From Aggregatibacter segnis (lineage in GTDB: Bacteria; Pseudomonadota; Gammaproteobacteria; Enterobacterales; Pasteurellaceae): a stretch of 64,000 nt of DNA. Positions 20,264 through 29,417 of this stretch are shown here, one piece after another. Both the position numbers and the translations under genes were made by a program. Location of the stretch: assembly GCF_003130075.1 (NCBI RefSeq), contig NZ_NRCW01000009.1, positions 1 through 64,000 of the forward strand, given 5' to 3'. The stretch's first letter is position 1. Every line of letters starts with the position of its first letter. The notes beneath the pieces were generated by a model. It saw only the letters and a list, made by a program, of their open reading frames with translations. It had not been told where the DNA came from and did not search any database.

Positions 20264-21541
20264 TTAATTTTTAACAGCTTGTTGTGTCCGCCACGCCGCC
20301 GACAATTCCCCGTTGAAGGCTTTGGCTAAAATGGATTGGGTGAGCAAATTAACGTTCTCCAATGCCGCGTTTACTTGTGTTTCAATTTCGTCGGCAAGGG
20401 CGAAGTAGGTTTCGACTTTTTGGACGATTTGGGTTTGTTCTTCTTTAGATGGAAATACAATTATTGCCTTTTTCCCATCTTGAGTTCCCAATCGAGGCAT
20501 ATTCACACCATATGTAATCTCATTAACATAATTAAAGAAATATGGACTTTTTAACCAATAAAATAAATATTGATTACAAATACGTTCGTTCGATGAAATT
20601 GGAATAATTTCTGTTGTGCATACTCCGTCGCCATCAGCAATAACAATTTTATTTAAATAGGGGCGTAATTTCCCATAGAGTACATCACCTTTTTTAAAAA
20701 CGTTTTTTGTACTTTTGGCTTGTCTTGTTGCATTTGTTATTTTATTTAAGATATTAGAGTTATCTTTTTCAATATCTTCCAATTCTAAAACCCACTCTTG
20801 ATTCAAAATTTCATCAGGTGATTTTTTCTTGCATGAGCCATAATTAAATTCTTTTCCTAATGTGGATTTCATCCATCCTTTTGGAAAAGTAAGTTTGTCT
20901 ATTAATTCATATTCTTTGTTTTCCCGCCATTCCTCCGTCAACCTCCCGCTCACCGCATCCGCCAGCACCGATTGTCTGAATTGTTTTAACAGGGCTGGGA
21001 TGGCTTCTAGACGTTGTTTGATTTGTGCCACCTCGTCCAAAAGTGCGGTTAGTTTTTTGGATAAATATTGTTGTTCGGGGAGGGGGGGGAGATTTATATC
21101 ATGTTCTTTGATGATAGCTTGCGAAATATTTGGTTGCGCCCCTCCTTTTCCTTTTTTAATAAAAATGTCTTTTTGGCTTAAAAGAAAATAATAAAGAAAT
21201 TCGGTATCAATATTTTCATTCGGAATGATAACTGCACAGGCTTGATTTGTACTTGCTTCAATATCCAAAATAGATACCTTACCGATAGTCGCACCATACA
21301 TCGCTAATACGATTGCCCCTTTCGGAAACATTTTTGCACTGGAGTTTTTTAAACCTAATTTGCTTATGTATTCGCTTGATTTGAATAAATATTTTTCTCC
21401 TAAATCACCTGTTTTTACCCATGAAATATTACCTTCATAATATTCTTTGTATTTCCGGTTTGGTGTACCTCCAGATCCCCATTTCCCTAAATATTCCAAC
21501 GTGGTTTTCACCCACCCTTCCGGCAACACATCTTCTTTCAT
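20264..21541 (-). CDS. hsdS: Type I restriction-modification specificity subunit
   Basis: Recognises the bipartite DNA target of the type I complex. The 425-residue product has two target recognition domains. TRD1 starts GWVKTTLEYLGKWGSGGTP (about residues 9-27) and TRD2 starts GWMKSTLGKEFNYGS (about 221-235). Each is followed by a conserved helix: LPEQQYLSKKLTALLDEVAQIKQRLEAI-like and EEQTQIVQKVETYFALADEIE-like. The TRDs are A+T-rich and the helices less so, as expected for exchangeable TRDs. A C7 tract on the coding strand lies near residue 152. The target sequence cannot be read from the protein. It is 60 bases after hsdR. Confidence 0.93.
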   Translation of the reverse strand: MKEDVLPEGWVKTTLEYLGKWGSGGTPNRKYKEYYEGNISWVKTGDLGEKYLFKSSEYISKLGLKNSSAKMFPKGAIVLAMYGATIGKVSILDIEASTNQACAVIIPNENIDTEFLYYFLLSQKDIFIKKGKGGAQPNISQAIIKEHDINLPPLPEQQYLSKKLTALLDEVAQIKQRLEAIPALLKQFRQSVLADAVSGRLTEEWRENKEYELIDKLTFPKGWMKSTLGKEFNYGSCKKKSPDEILNQEWVLELEDIEKDNSNILNKITNATRQAKSTKNVFKKGDVLYGKLRPYLNKIVIADGDGVCTTEIIPISSNERICNQYLFYWLKSPYFFNYVNEITYGVNMPRLGTQDGKKAIIVFPSKEEQTQIVQKVETYFALADEIETQVNAALENVNLLTQSILAKAFNGELSAAWRTQQAVKN

Positions 21542-21601
21542 TACTCAAAAACTCCTTAAATTTTGACCGCACTCTTCTTTCGGTTTTATCGGTTGGGCGG
21601 G

Positions 21602-24600
21602 TTAACTGACTTTTTCCCACAGGGCTTCGTTGATTTCTTCCAGCAACGGTTCCAGCTGGTTCTTCAACAATAAATCCACGCCTTTGGCGCCGCGATATTC
21701 ACGGGATTGTTCAAATAATTCGTTAATACGGGCGCGGTCGATGATTTCATCGTGGTTAAGAATCAGTTGTTTGCGTAGGCGTTCCAGCCAGTCTTTTTGC
21801 GCTTTATTCCAATCGTGTTTGGCATAGATTTTCTGCATGGCGTGATCTACCCGTTGTTCAAAAGGAATCAGCGCGTCGCCCAAGGCAGCTTGGCGAATAT
21901 GGGCGAGAATGCCGGCGGCGATCATCTGGTTGGTTTTTTCATTAAAGGCGCGATTGAGCGCGGTTTTATTGAACCCTTCCTTGTTGAGGGTAAGCTCGAT
22001 TTCTTTTAATTGTTGGCGGGTGAGATTGCGCGGGCGGTTAATAATCGCCTGTAACGCCATGTTTTCGTTTTTTTGACTGGAGATATACTGCACAAAACGG
22101 GAAATATAATCGTCGGCATTGCCTTTGGTATCATAAAGGACTTTGACCTCGCGAATCTCATCAGGGTGGTGGGACAAAATCGGGTTGTGTTCGCTACCGA
22201 TTTCCGCGCGAATCTGTTCCAGTTGGTATAAAAAATCTTGATGTTGCAGGAAGAATTGCTGCGCGCCTTCCACGCCGAGTTTTTGCAGGTATTGATGCAG
22301 CTGTGCTGGTTTATACCCCCATTCTTGTTCGCATTCCGCTAAGAAGGTTTTGAGTTGCGGGTTCTTGTGCGCCTTATGTTCCGCTTTGCGCAACACGCGC
22401 ATAATTTTTTGCGTGATTTGGGCAAACACTTCATTTTTGTGTGCTAATTCCACCGCACTTTGATCGGCATTGAGCTCCTCAATGAGCTGCTCCAAAGGAA
22501 TTTTCACATCTTTGACAATCGGCTTCATGGTATCGACCTCTTCCAAGGCTTCATACAAGCCGACGGCATCGTAAATATGGAAAACCTCTTTGCCTAATTT
22601 TTCACATTTTCGGGTGGCGCGCCCTTTCATTTGTTCATACAACACACGGGATTTGACGCGACGCAGGAAAACCAAGTTGCAGATTTCCGGCACGTCGATG
22701 CCGGTGGTGAGCAAGTCCACCGTGATGGCGATATTCGGATAACGTTCGTTTTTGTAACGTTTAATCAACTTTTCCGGAGCATCGCTTTGTCCGGTGATTT
22801 TGGCGACGGCGGCTTGGTTATAAAGTTCGCCGTAAAGGGCAGAAAATTCGTCGTCCAAAATACGTTTCACCATGTCGGCATGTAAATCCGTGGCGCAGAA
22901 AATTAAGGTTTTTCCTTCGTCTAACGGACTGATTTTTTTTATCAATTCACGACAAACCACCCGATTAAAATTTTCATTAATTACGCGCTTATTGAAGGCT
23001 TCTACGTCAAAATTCATTTCATCTTCCAATTCGGCTGAAATAATTTCCCCGGAGAAGGTATCAATGGCTTCCACCGCTTCGCCTTTGTCAAAATGAATGC
23101 CGTCTTGGCTTAATGCGGTTGCAACAGAGATTGCCGGTTCGTGATCTACCAAGAAATCATCGATTACCGCTTCACGATAAGAATAGGTAAACACCGGATG
23201 CCCGAAAATCTCTGTCGTATGTTTTGCCGGTGTGGCGGTTAAGGCGATTTTAACCGCGTCGAAATAATCCAGCACGCGACGATAAGTGGAGAGGTACTGC
23301 GCATTATCGCGAATTTCCAATTCGGCATCTGTCATTTCTTGATCGAGAGTGTAGCCTCGGTGTGCTTCATCAACAATAATGCAGTCAAATTGGTCGATAG
23401 GCGGCGGATTATCGGAATAAAACAACTGTTTCACCATGGCTTGTACGGTGGCCACTTTTACTTTGGTTTCCGGCGCCACTTCGCCGTTTAAGGCAAAATT
23501 ATAATGCTCGGTCAAGGATTTATTTTGCTCCAGTGGCATTTCCCTAAACGTGTCATGTGCTTGGGTGCCGAGGGATTTTCTATCCACCAAAAATAAAATG
23601 CGGTTAAAGCGTTCGGCTTTCAGTAAACGATAAATTAAACCGACAATGGTGCGGGTTTTCCCCGTGCCGGTGGCCATGGCCACCAGAATGTCGCGTTGTC
23701 CGAGAGAGAGTACCTTTTCCACCGCATGAATAGCATTGATTTGGTAGTAGCGCAGATTTAAGTAATCGACCGGTTCGTTTTCCAGTTTTTCTTGCGCCGC
23801 TTCCGGCTCATTGCGCAGCATGTCCAGTAATTTTTGCGGTGAGTGGAATGCATTGAGTGGACGTTTTAAATGGGAATGGTGGCGGACGTCCCGAAACCAT
23901 GTGCCGGATTTTTCTGCGATTTGTTTGGTGAGGGCGCGCCCGTTACAGGAATACACGAAGGGAAGCAAATAATGCCCTTCTTCATCATCCGCCCATGCTA
24001 CTGTACGTTTGGCAAGTTCCCACGGGGCTTTGATGTCCTTTATCTCAATATGTTTGGCATAACGTTCCGCTTGTCCAATCTTGCCGGCAACATCCGTATT
24101 GGCTTTTTTGGCTTCTACGGCAGCGACCGGCATTAAACCGCAGAACAGCACATAATCTGCACGTTCCCGACCACAAGGATATTCCGCAATGGCTTTATTT
24201 TTCCCCCTTTCAGGGCGTGCGCCCTTGGCGTAAACCAAATTTTCCGAATCCGCTTCCCAACCGGCATCACGCAATTGCTGATCGATAATTAACAGGCGGG
24301 TTTGTTTTTCGTCCAAATCCCGTTTCTTTCTGCTGTTGGCTAAACGCTGATTCAGTTTGGATTGGTAGGCTTGTTTTTGTTTTTCCGTTTGTTGTGCCAG
24401 TTCGGCGCGCAAGGCATTCAGTTCTGCTTCATATTTTTCGCGTAGCTGCTGTTCCTGTTGTTCACGGAAAACGTTGGATTTTTCCACCGCACTTTGCTGA
24501 CTTTCTACACTATCCGCTTTGCCCTGTACCTGCAAAATATCCTGGCTGAAAGGTGTCGGCTCAAATTCTTCCTGCTCGTCGGCAAAGGTGCGGTAAAACC

Positions 24601-24949
24601 ACACGGCCAATTGCCACGCCAGCTCGATACTTTGAATTGCCGATTTACGATCGCTTTCGTAAGTGTGCGTTGCGTCATTGCCTTGTTTGCGTAAATAGTG
24701 AAATAGCGTCAGGATGTCTTGGTCAAGATCGAGATCGTATTTAAATTTTCGCAGTAAATCGTTTTGGGTTAATGAATTGCCTTCGGCAATGCGGTAATGC
24801 ACGGCGATGGTTTTGGCAATGAGTTCGGCAAATTGACGGGTTTTGATTAACGCGGTGTTCGGGTCGTGCCAGAAGTATTTTTCCGCATTGGAGGCTAGGG
24901 TAAATAGTGTCGGGTAGGCTTGCAGAAAATCAAAATTGGATTGTGCCAT
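21602..24949 (-). CDS. hsdR: Type I restriction endonuclease subunit
   Basis: ATP-dependent translocase and nuclease subunit. The 1115-residue product has an N-terminal DUF4145-like region (about 1-110) and a charged coiled coil (about 150-215). The HSDR_N nuclease domain has PVAAVEAKKAN near 271-281. The SF2 helicase core has MATGTGKTRTIVGL (Walker A) and DEAHRGY (Walker B), then LLTTGIDVPE. The layout resembles EcoEI-type HsdR. No frameshift is seen. It starts 86 bases after the hldD stop; a hairpin at 25009-25027 separates them, so the cassette probably has its own promoter. Confidence 0.95.
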   Translation of the reverse strand: MAQSNFDFLQAYPTLFTLASNAEKYFWHDPNTALIKTRQFAELIAKTIAVHYRIAEGNSLTQNDLLRKFKYDLDLDQDILTLFHYLRKQGNDATHTYESDRKSAIQSIELAWQLAVWFYRTFADEQEEFEPTPFSQDILQVQGKADSVESQQSAVEKSNVFREQQEQQLREKYEAELNALRAELAQQTEKQKQAYQSKLNQRLANSRKKRDLDEKQTRLLIIDQQLRDAGWEADSENLVYAKGARPERGKNKAIAEYPCGRERADYVLFCGLMPVAAVEAKKANTDVAGKIGQAERYAKHIEIKDIKAPWELAKRTVAWADDEEGHYLLPFVYSCNGRALTKQIAEKSGTWFRDVRHHSHLKRPLNAFHSPQKLLDMLRNEPEAAQEKLENEPVDYLNLRYYQINAIHAVEKVLSLGQRDILVAMATGTGKTRTIVGLIYRLLKAERFNRILFLVDRKSLGTQAHDTFREMPLEQNKSLTEHYNFALNGEVAPETKVKVATVQAMVKQLFYSDNPPPIDQFDCIIVDEAHRGYTLDQEMTDAELEIRDNAQYLSTYRRVLDYFDAVKIALTATPAKHTTEIFGHPVFTYSYREAVIDDFLVDHEPAISVATALSQDGIHFDKGEAVEAIDTFSGEIISAELEDEMNFDVEAFNKRVINENFNRVVCRELIKKISPLDEGKTLIFCATDLHADMVKRILDDEFSALYGELYNQAAVAKITGQSDAPEKLIKRYKNERYPNIAITVDLLTTGIDVPEICNLVFLRRVKSRVLYEQMKGRATRKCEKLGKEVFHIYDAVGLYEALEEVDTMKPIVKDVKIPLEQLIEELNADQSAVELAHKNEVFAQITQKIMRVLRKAEHKAHKNPQLKTFLAECEQEWGYKPAQLHQYLQKLGVEGAQQFFLQHQDFLYQLEQIRAEIGSEHNPILSHHPDEIREVKVLYDTKGNADDYISRFVQYISSQKNENMALQAIINRPRNLTRQQLKEIELTLNKEGFNKTALNRAFNEKTNQMIAAGILAHIRQAALGDALIPFEQRVDHAMQKIYAKHDWNKAQKDWLERLRKQLILNHDEIIDRARINELFEQSREYRGAKGVDLLLKNQLEPLLEEINEALWEKVS

Positions 24950-25008
24950 GATGGAATTTCCTTGGATTTTTATAAAACAGGGAAAAACGGTAAAAATATA
25001 AGATTAAT

Positions 25009-25027
25009 GGGCGGAAATTATCCGCCC
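25009..25027 (-). terminator. Hairpin between hldD and hsdR
   Basis: A 7-bp GGGCGGA/TCCGCCC stem with a five-base loop, eight bases past the hldD stop codon on the minus strand. The following T run is weak, so termination may be partial. Confidence 0.6.
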
Positions 25028-25035
25028 GAGTTTTA

Positions 25036-25962
25036 TTATTTACTATTCAACCACGCCATATATTCCGCCACCCCTTCCGCGACGGTTTTAAACGGTTTGT
25101 CGTAGCCGGTAGCACGGAGTTTGGTTAAATCCGCTTGCGTGTATTCTTGGTAGCGGGATTTTAAATGTTCCGGGAATGGAATGGTTTCCACTTCGCCTTT
25201 GCCGTGGAATTTAATCACCGCTTTTGCTACTTCAGCAAAAGATTCTGCATTGCCGGAGCCACAGTTGAAAATACCGGAAATGCTGTTTTGCCAGCACCAA
25301 ATGTTCACTGCGGCGACATCGCCTACATACACGAAATCGCGGCGGAAATGTTCGCTACCGGCGAAGAGTTTCGGGTTTTCACCTTTGAGAATTTGATTAT
25401 TTAAGTGGAATGCGACACTTGCCATAGAGCCTTTGTGGCCTTCACGTGGGCCGTACACGTTGAAATAACGGAAGCCGCATACCGGTGATTGCGCTTCAGG
25501 TAAAATGGCGCGCACATATTGGTCGAATAAGAATTTGGAATAGCCGTACACGTTCAATGGGCCTTCAAATTCGCGTTCTTCGCGGAATTCGGTTTTGTCG
25601 CCGTAAGTAGCGGCACTGGACGCGTAGAGGAACGGGATTTGGCGATCTAAGCAGTAATGCAACAACTCTTTGGAATATTCGTAGTTGTTATGCATGATGT
25701 ATTTGCCATCCCATTCGGTGGTGGCAGAACATGCGCCTTCATGGAAAACGGCATCGATATCGCCTAAATCATCGCCGGCGATAATGGAGGCGATGAAGTC
25801 TTCTTTGTCGCAATAATCAGCGATGTCTAAATCCACTAAATTAATGAACTTTGTGCCGTCTTTTAAGTTATCTACCACTAAAATGTCTTTACGGCCCATG
25901 TCATTTAATGCTTTGACGATATTGCTACCAATAAAGCCTGCGCCACCGGTTACGATAATCAT
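25036..25962 (-). CDS. hldD: ADP-L-glycero-D-manno-heptose 6-epimerase
   Basis: Converts ADP-D-glycero- to ADP-L-glycero-manno-heptose, the donor for LPS inner core synthesis. The 308-residue extended SDR protein has the Rossmann motif [11 protein letters not shown] at the N-terminus and the catalytic YGYSKFLFD (Tyr-x3-Lys, about residues 138-146). It lies between a thioredoxin-like gene upstream and the type I cassette downstream. It functions with waaF, about 8 kb away beyond the cassette. Confidence 0.96.
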   Translation of the reverse strand: MIIVTGGAGFIGSNIVKALNDMGRKDILVVDNLKDGTKFINLVDLDIADYCDKEDFIASIIAGDDLGDIDAVFHEGACSATTEWDGKYIMHNNYEYSKELLHYCLDRQIPFLYASSAATYGDKTEFREEREFEGPLNVYGYSKFLFDQYVRAILPEAQSPVCGFRYFNVYGPREGHKGSMASVAFHLNNQILKGENPKLFAGSEHFRRDFVYVGDVAAVNIWCWQNSISGIFNCGSGNAESFAEVAKAVIKFHGKGEVETIPFPEHLKSRYQEYTQADLTKLRATGYDKPFKTVAEGVAEYMAWLNSK

Positions 25963-26137
25963 AGTTCTGTCCTCTTACTAGATATGAAAGTTGTCGCTCA
26001 TTGTAATTGATTTGCTTCCCAAGGTAAAAGCATTCACCATCAAGTTAGGCTTGATTGTTCGCCGATTAATGCTGTTGGCAAAGCCAATGTTCAAAAAATG
26101 TCGTTTTTTGTGTGATAGATTTTAAATGTGTTTTTTC

Positions 26138-26647
26138 TTATAAAAACGTTGCCAAAAACAACCGCACTTTTAGTCCCCAATAACTTGTCCAACCGGTTGT
26201 CGCCAAATCCATTTTGCCGTGACGTAAAATGATAATGGAGGGAGTAACGCCCACATGCCATTGCGTGGCTAATTCACCCTGAGGATCGTTCACCGTGGTA
26301 AAACCATATTGATGTTCCATCAGATAATTCGCCACATCTTGTGCAGAACCTGAACGCAATGCAACGGAAACCACAGGATAGCCTTCTTTTGCCAGATCAT
26401 TAATTGCTGATGAGGTGTAACGACAGTAGCTACACCAGGTTCCCCAAAAATAAAGCACCGTTGGCTTGTCTTGATCCAGTTGTGGCAGAAAAAACGGGTT
26501 GCCTTGTAAATCGTATAACGCCGTGGCGTTGAGATTATCCGGTACAGTCGGTTTGCGAATAAAATCTAAGATACTGCTCATGATCAGTAAAGTGGGCAAT
26601 AAAGAAACCGTATTTTTCAGTAATTTTTTGATATTAATCGATGTCAT
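26138..26647 (-). CDS. Membrane-anchored thioredoxin-like thiol-disulfide protein
   Basis: A 169-residue TlpA/DsbE-like protein with an N-terminal membrane segment (about residues 12-28). The redox motif WGTWCSYC is near residues 68-75 and a cis-proline segment [10 protein letters not shown] lies near 133-142. It probably faces the periplasm and resembles the H. influenzae HI1115 family. The substrate is unknown. The start overlaps the end of fabR by 14 bases, suggesting cotranslation. The C-terminal codons include an uptake signal encoding KVRL. Confidence 0.82.
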   Translation of the reverse strand: MTSINIKKLLKNTVSLLPTLLIMSSILDFIRKPTVPDNLNATALYDLQGNPFFLPQLDQDKPTVLYFWGTWCSYCRYTSSAINDLAKEGYPVVSVALRSGSAQDVANYLMEHQYGFTTVNDPQGELATQWHVGVTPSIIILRHGKMDLATTGWTSYWGLKVRLFLATFL

Positions 26648-27254
26648 GGCGGTCTTTGGCTTCGTGTTTGGTGCCTTTAGCTAACATTCTGAGCTGTAAG
26701 ATCAACCGCTCTTTTAACTGTTCCCGTTCTGTTTTACTCATGTCCAAAGCGTTGGCGCCGGCAGTAAAGACAATGGTTACCATGCCTTCCGCCTGCACGT
26801 AGGCAATGTATTGGGAATAGTTGTTTTTGTGAGCGATGTACTCTGCCAGTTCATCAATGAAATGTTTGATTTCACGGGCGGCCGCGGTACGGAAGGATTG
26901 GGATGTGCCGGAACTTTCGCGCAACAATAGGCGGAATACGTTCGGGCTGTTATTGATGAATTCAAAGAAGGTTTCCACCGAAATCACAATGACGCTGCCG
27001 CCGTTGGCGATGCGCTTACGTGCCTGTCGCATGAGTTGACGTAGGGTTAGTCCCGCTTCGTCAACCATGGTGAGACCTAATTCGTTCATATCGCGAAAAT
27101 GTCGATAAAATGAGGTCGGCGCAATGCCGGCTTCGCGAGATACTTCCCGTAGGCTTAAATTGGAAAAACTTTTTTCCGCCGTCAGCTGGTTGAACGCGGC
27201 ATCAATGAGAGCTCGACGAGTTTTTTCTTTTTGTTGTGCGCGAATACCGACCAT
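26634..27254 (-). CDS. fabR: TetR-family repressor of unsaturated fatty acid synthesis
   Basis: DNA-binding repressor that in enterobacteria represses fabB and fabA according to unsaturated acyl chains. In 206 residues, the N-terminal helix-turn-helix [20 protein letters not shown] (about residues 36-55) is nearly identical to E. coli FabR, as is the downstream [18 protein letters not shown]. It follows oxyR by 12 bases and overlaps the next gene, so a redox-lipid operon is likely. Confidence 0.93.
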   Translation of the reverse strand: MVGIRAQQKEKTRRALIDAAFNQLTAEKSFSNLSLREVSREAGIAPTSFYRHFRDMNELGLTMVDEAGLTLRQLMRQARKRIANGGSVIVISVETFFEFINNSPNVFRLLLRESSGTSQSFRTAAAREIKHFIDELAEYIAHKNNYSQYIAYVQAEGMVTIVFTAGANALDMSKTEREQLKERLILQLRMLAKGTKHEAKDRHDID

Positions 27255-27266
27255 GCTTTTACTCCA

Positions 27267-28163
27267 TTAATCTAAAAGCGGTTTAATCGAGTTAGAAACC
27301 GCTTCGGCAATGCGTTCATAACGTACACGCAATGGGGAACCCGGACGGTAAACTAAAATGACATCACGCGCCGGCTGTGGTGTATGACATGGCAGATATT
27401 TCACGCCGCCACGAGCGCCCTCACTAAGAACGGCAAGTTGTGGCATTAAGGTCATGCCGGCATTGGCCGCCACCATGTTACGCAAGGTTTCCAAACTGGT
27501 TGCTTGGTAATGTGAATTTTCTTTTGCACCGGCAGTGAAACAATAGCCAAGAGCCTGATTCCGCAAACAGTGCCCATCATCTAACATTAACATTTCACGA
27601 TCTTTCAGCATGCTCATTGGAATGGTCTCTTCCTTCGCCCAGGGATGGGTTTCGGAAACGGCCAGTAGCATTTTTTCGTTAAATAGCGGCACTTCGATAA
27701 ACGGTTCGGTTTCACGCACGGAGGCAACGATGGCGCAATCTAGTCTGCCGGTTTCTAATTGTTCTAATAATTGATGGGTTTGTGCTTCGTACAAGAATAA
27801 TTCGAGTTCCGGGAATGCTTGTTGTAACGCTGGAACAATGTGCGGCATTAAATAAGGTCCGATGGTTGGAATAACGCCAACGTGCAATGGACCGGTCATT
27901 TCTTTGCCTTGGTTGCTTGCCATTTCTTTTAATAATTTCACTTCGCGTAGGATAGTTTTGGCTTGATCAACCAACAATAAACCTGATTGAGTGAATAAAA
28001 CTTTACGACTGGTACGTTCCAATAAAATAATGCCGAGCTCATCTTCTAATTTACGAATTTGACCGCTTAAGGTAGGTTGACTGACATGACAAGAATCTGC
28101 CGCACGACGAAAATGCTTGTATTCAGCAAGCGCCACAAGGTATTCTAAATCGCGAATATTCAT
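27267..28163 (-). CDS. oxyR: Peroxide-sensing LysR-family regulator OxyR
   Basis: Redox-switched activator of peroxide defence genes. The 298-residue protein has the LysR helix-turn-helix (about residues 16-40, FRRAADSCHVSQPTLSGQIRKLE region). The redox pair Cys199 and Cys208 (GHCLRNQALGYC) has the same numbering as E. coli. It is divergent from a peroxiredoxin-glutaredoxin gene. A well-formed OxyR site lies directly upstream at 28175-28211, consistent with autoregulation. Confidence 0.97.
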   Translation of the reverse strand: MNIRDLEYLVALAEYKHFRRAADSCHVSQPTLSGQIRKLEDELGIILLERTSRKVLFTQSGLLLVDQAKTILREVKLLKEMASNQGKEMTGPLHVGVIPTIGPYLMPHIVPALQQAFPELELFLYEAQTHQLLEQLETGRLDCAIVASVRETEPFIEVPLFNEKMLLAVSETHPWAKEETIPMSMLKDREMLMLDDGHCLRNQALGYCFTAGAKENSHYQATSLETLRNMVAANAGMTLMPQLAVLSEGARGGVKYLPCHTPQPARDVILVYRPGSPLRVRYERIAEAVSNSIKPLLD

Positions 28164-28174
28164 AGGTCCTCATT

Positions 28175-28211
28175 ATAGAAAGTAACAATTAAAAGGATAG
28201 AATTAATTGAT
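28175..28211. promoter_or_regulatory. OxyR four-part binding site
   Basis: ATAG-N7-CAAT-N7-ATAG-N7-TGAT matches the ATAG-N7-CTAT-N7-ATAG-N7-CTAT consensus at 13 of 16 fixed positions with exact spacing. It begins 12 bases from the oxyR start and ends where the candidate -35 of the divergent gene begins. Confidence 0.75.
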
Positions 28212-28240
28212 TGTGACTATATCATAATTTTACCTATAAT
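28211..28240 (+). promoter_or_regulatory. Predicted promoter of the peroxiredoxin-glutaredoxin gene
   Basis: TTGTGA at 28211-28216 and a perfect TATAAT at 28235-28240 with an 18-base spacer. The OxyR site abuts the -35 element, the arrangement used for OxyR activation. Confidence 0.65.
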
Positions 28241-28320
28241 TCACAGTATCTTTAGAGACAGCCTGCAGTTTAAGCGAAGTTTCTAATTCACAGCAACACT
28301 TATAGATAGGAGAAAAATCT

Positions 28321-29049
28321 ATGTCTACTATGGAAGGAAAAAAAGTTCCTCAGGTTACATTCCGTACCCGTCAAGGCGACAAATGGGTTGATGTAACTTC
28401 ATCCGAATTATTTGATAACAAAACTGTTATCGTTTTCTCTCTACCGGGTGCATTTACCCCAACTTGTTCTTCTTCCCACTTACCACGTTATAACGAATTA
28501 GCTCCAGTATTCAAAAAATACGGCGTTGATGACATTCTCGTGGTTTCCGTGAACGATACTTTCGTTATGAACGCATGGAAAGAAGACGAAAAAGCCGACA
28601 ACATCACTTTCGTTCCGGATGGTAATGGCGAATTCACCGAAGGCATGGGTATGTTGGTAGGTAAAGAAGATTTAGGTTTCGGTAAACGTTCATGGCGTTA
28701 TTCTATGCTTGTGAAAAACGGCGTAGTAGAAAAAATGTTCATCGAGCCAAATGAGCCGGGCGACCCGTTCAAAGTGTCCGATGCCGATACCATGTTGAAA
28801 TACCTTGCACCACAACACCAAGTTCAAGAATCCATCGCGATCTTTACTAAACCTGGTTGCCCATACTGTGCAAAAGCAAAACAAATGTTACATGACAAAG
28901 GCTTAAGCTTTGAAGAAATCGTATTAGGTCATGATGCAACTATCGTGAGCGTACGTGCGGTTTCCGGTCGTGCGACTGTGCCACAAGTTTTCATCGGTGG
29001 TAAACACATCGGTGGTAGCGATGATTTAGAAGCGTATTTCGCAAAATAA
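28321..29049 (+). CDS. Hybrid peroxiredoxin-5/glutaredoxin
   Basis: Glutathione-dependent peroxidase that reduces hydrogen and organic peroxides; cytoplasmic. The 242-residue product is a fusion. A Prx5 domain (about 1-165) has peroxidatic Cys49 in [15 protein letters not shown]-terminal glutaredoxin domain (about 172-242) has Cys180 and Cys183 in CPYC and the cis-proline TVPQVFIGG. The same fusion (PGdx) is known in H. influenzae. AGGAGA precedes the ATG. Divergence from oxyR and the site between them indicate peroxide-induced expression. Confidence 0.96.
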   Translation: MSTMEGKKVPQVTFRTRQGDKWVDVTSSELFDNKTVIVFSLPGAFTPTCSSSHLPRYNELAPVFKKYGVDDILVVSVNDTFVMNAWKEDEKADNITFVPDGNGEFTEGMGMLVGKEDLGFGKRSWRYSMLVKNGVVEKMFIEPNEPGDPFKVSDADTMLKYLAPQHQVQESIAIFTKPGCPYCAKAKQMLHDKGLSFEEIVLGHDATIVSVRAVSGRATVPQVFIGGKHIGGSDDLEAYFAK

Positions 29050-29068
29050 TCAGCCTATAGACTGAATA

Positions 29069-29099
29069 AAAAAGGGCGTCATGTTGACGTCCTTTTTGT
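29069..29099. terminator. Terminator between peroxiredoxin gene and slyX
   Basis: A 13-bp stem with one G-U pair (29069-29081 with 29085-29097) and a three-base loop, with A and T runs flanking. It lies between convergent genes. Confidence 0.8.
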
Positions 29100-29106
29100 T
29101 TTTTAG

Positions 29107-29328
29107 TTAATAATGCGGTGGCGGGGTTTCTTCGGCTTGGCTGGCGATGTTAGAAGGTTGCATGTCTTTCATTTTATTCACCACATAACGGAGCTGAAGT
29201 TGCATTTTGTCTAAAATAAATTGCTGCTCGATTAACGCTTGATTCAATTCTTCAATCACCGTTTCCTGAAAGGTGACTTTCATTTCCAGCTCGGCAATTT
29301 GCTGTTCTAAATGTTGTTGTATAGACAT
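29107..29328 (-). CDS. slyX: SlyX family coiled-coil protein
   Basis: A 73-residue, almost wholly helical protein (coiled coil about residues 4-52) ending in the typical PPPHY. Its function is not established, though the gene usually lies beside an FKBP-type isomerase, as here, divergent from fkpA by 89 bases. Confidence 0.9.
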   Translation of the reverse strand: MSIQQHLEQQIAELEMKVTFQETVIEELNQALIEQQFILDKMQLQLRYVVNKMKDMQPSNIASQAEETPPPHY

Positions 29329-29417
29329 AATAATTTCCTAAATAAATGTTGTGAATTTGTTGAATCCGTTTTACCCTATCCAACGCATCTGTCACTTATT
29401 ATAAAGGATTGAACACA

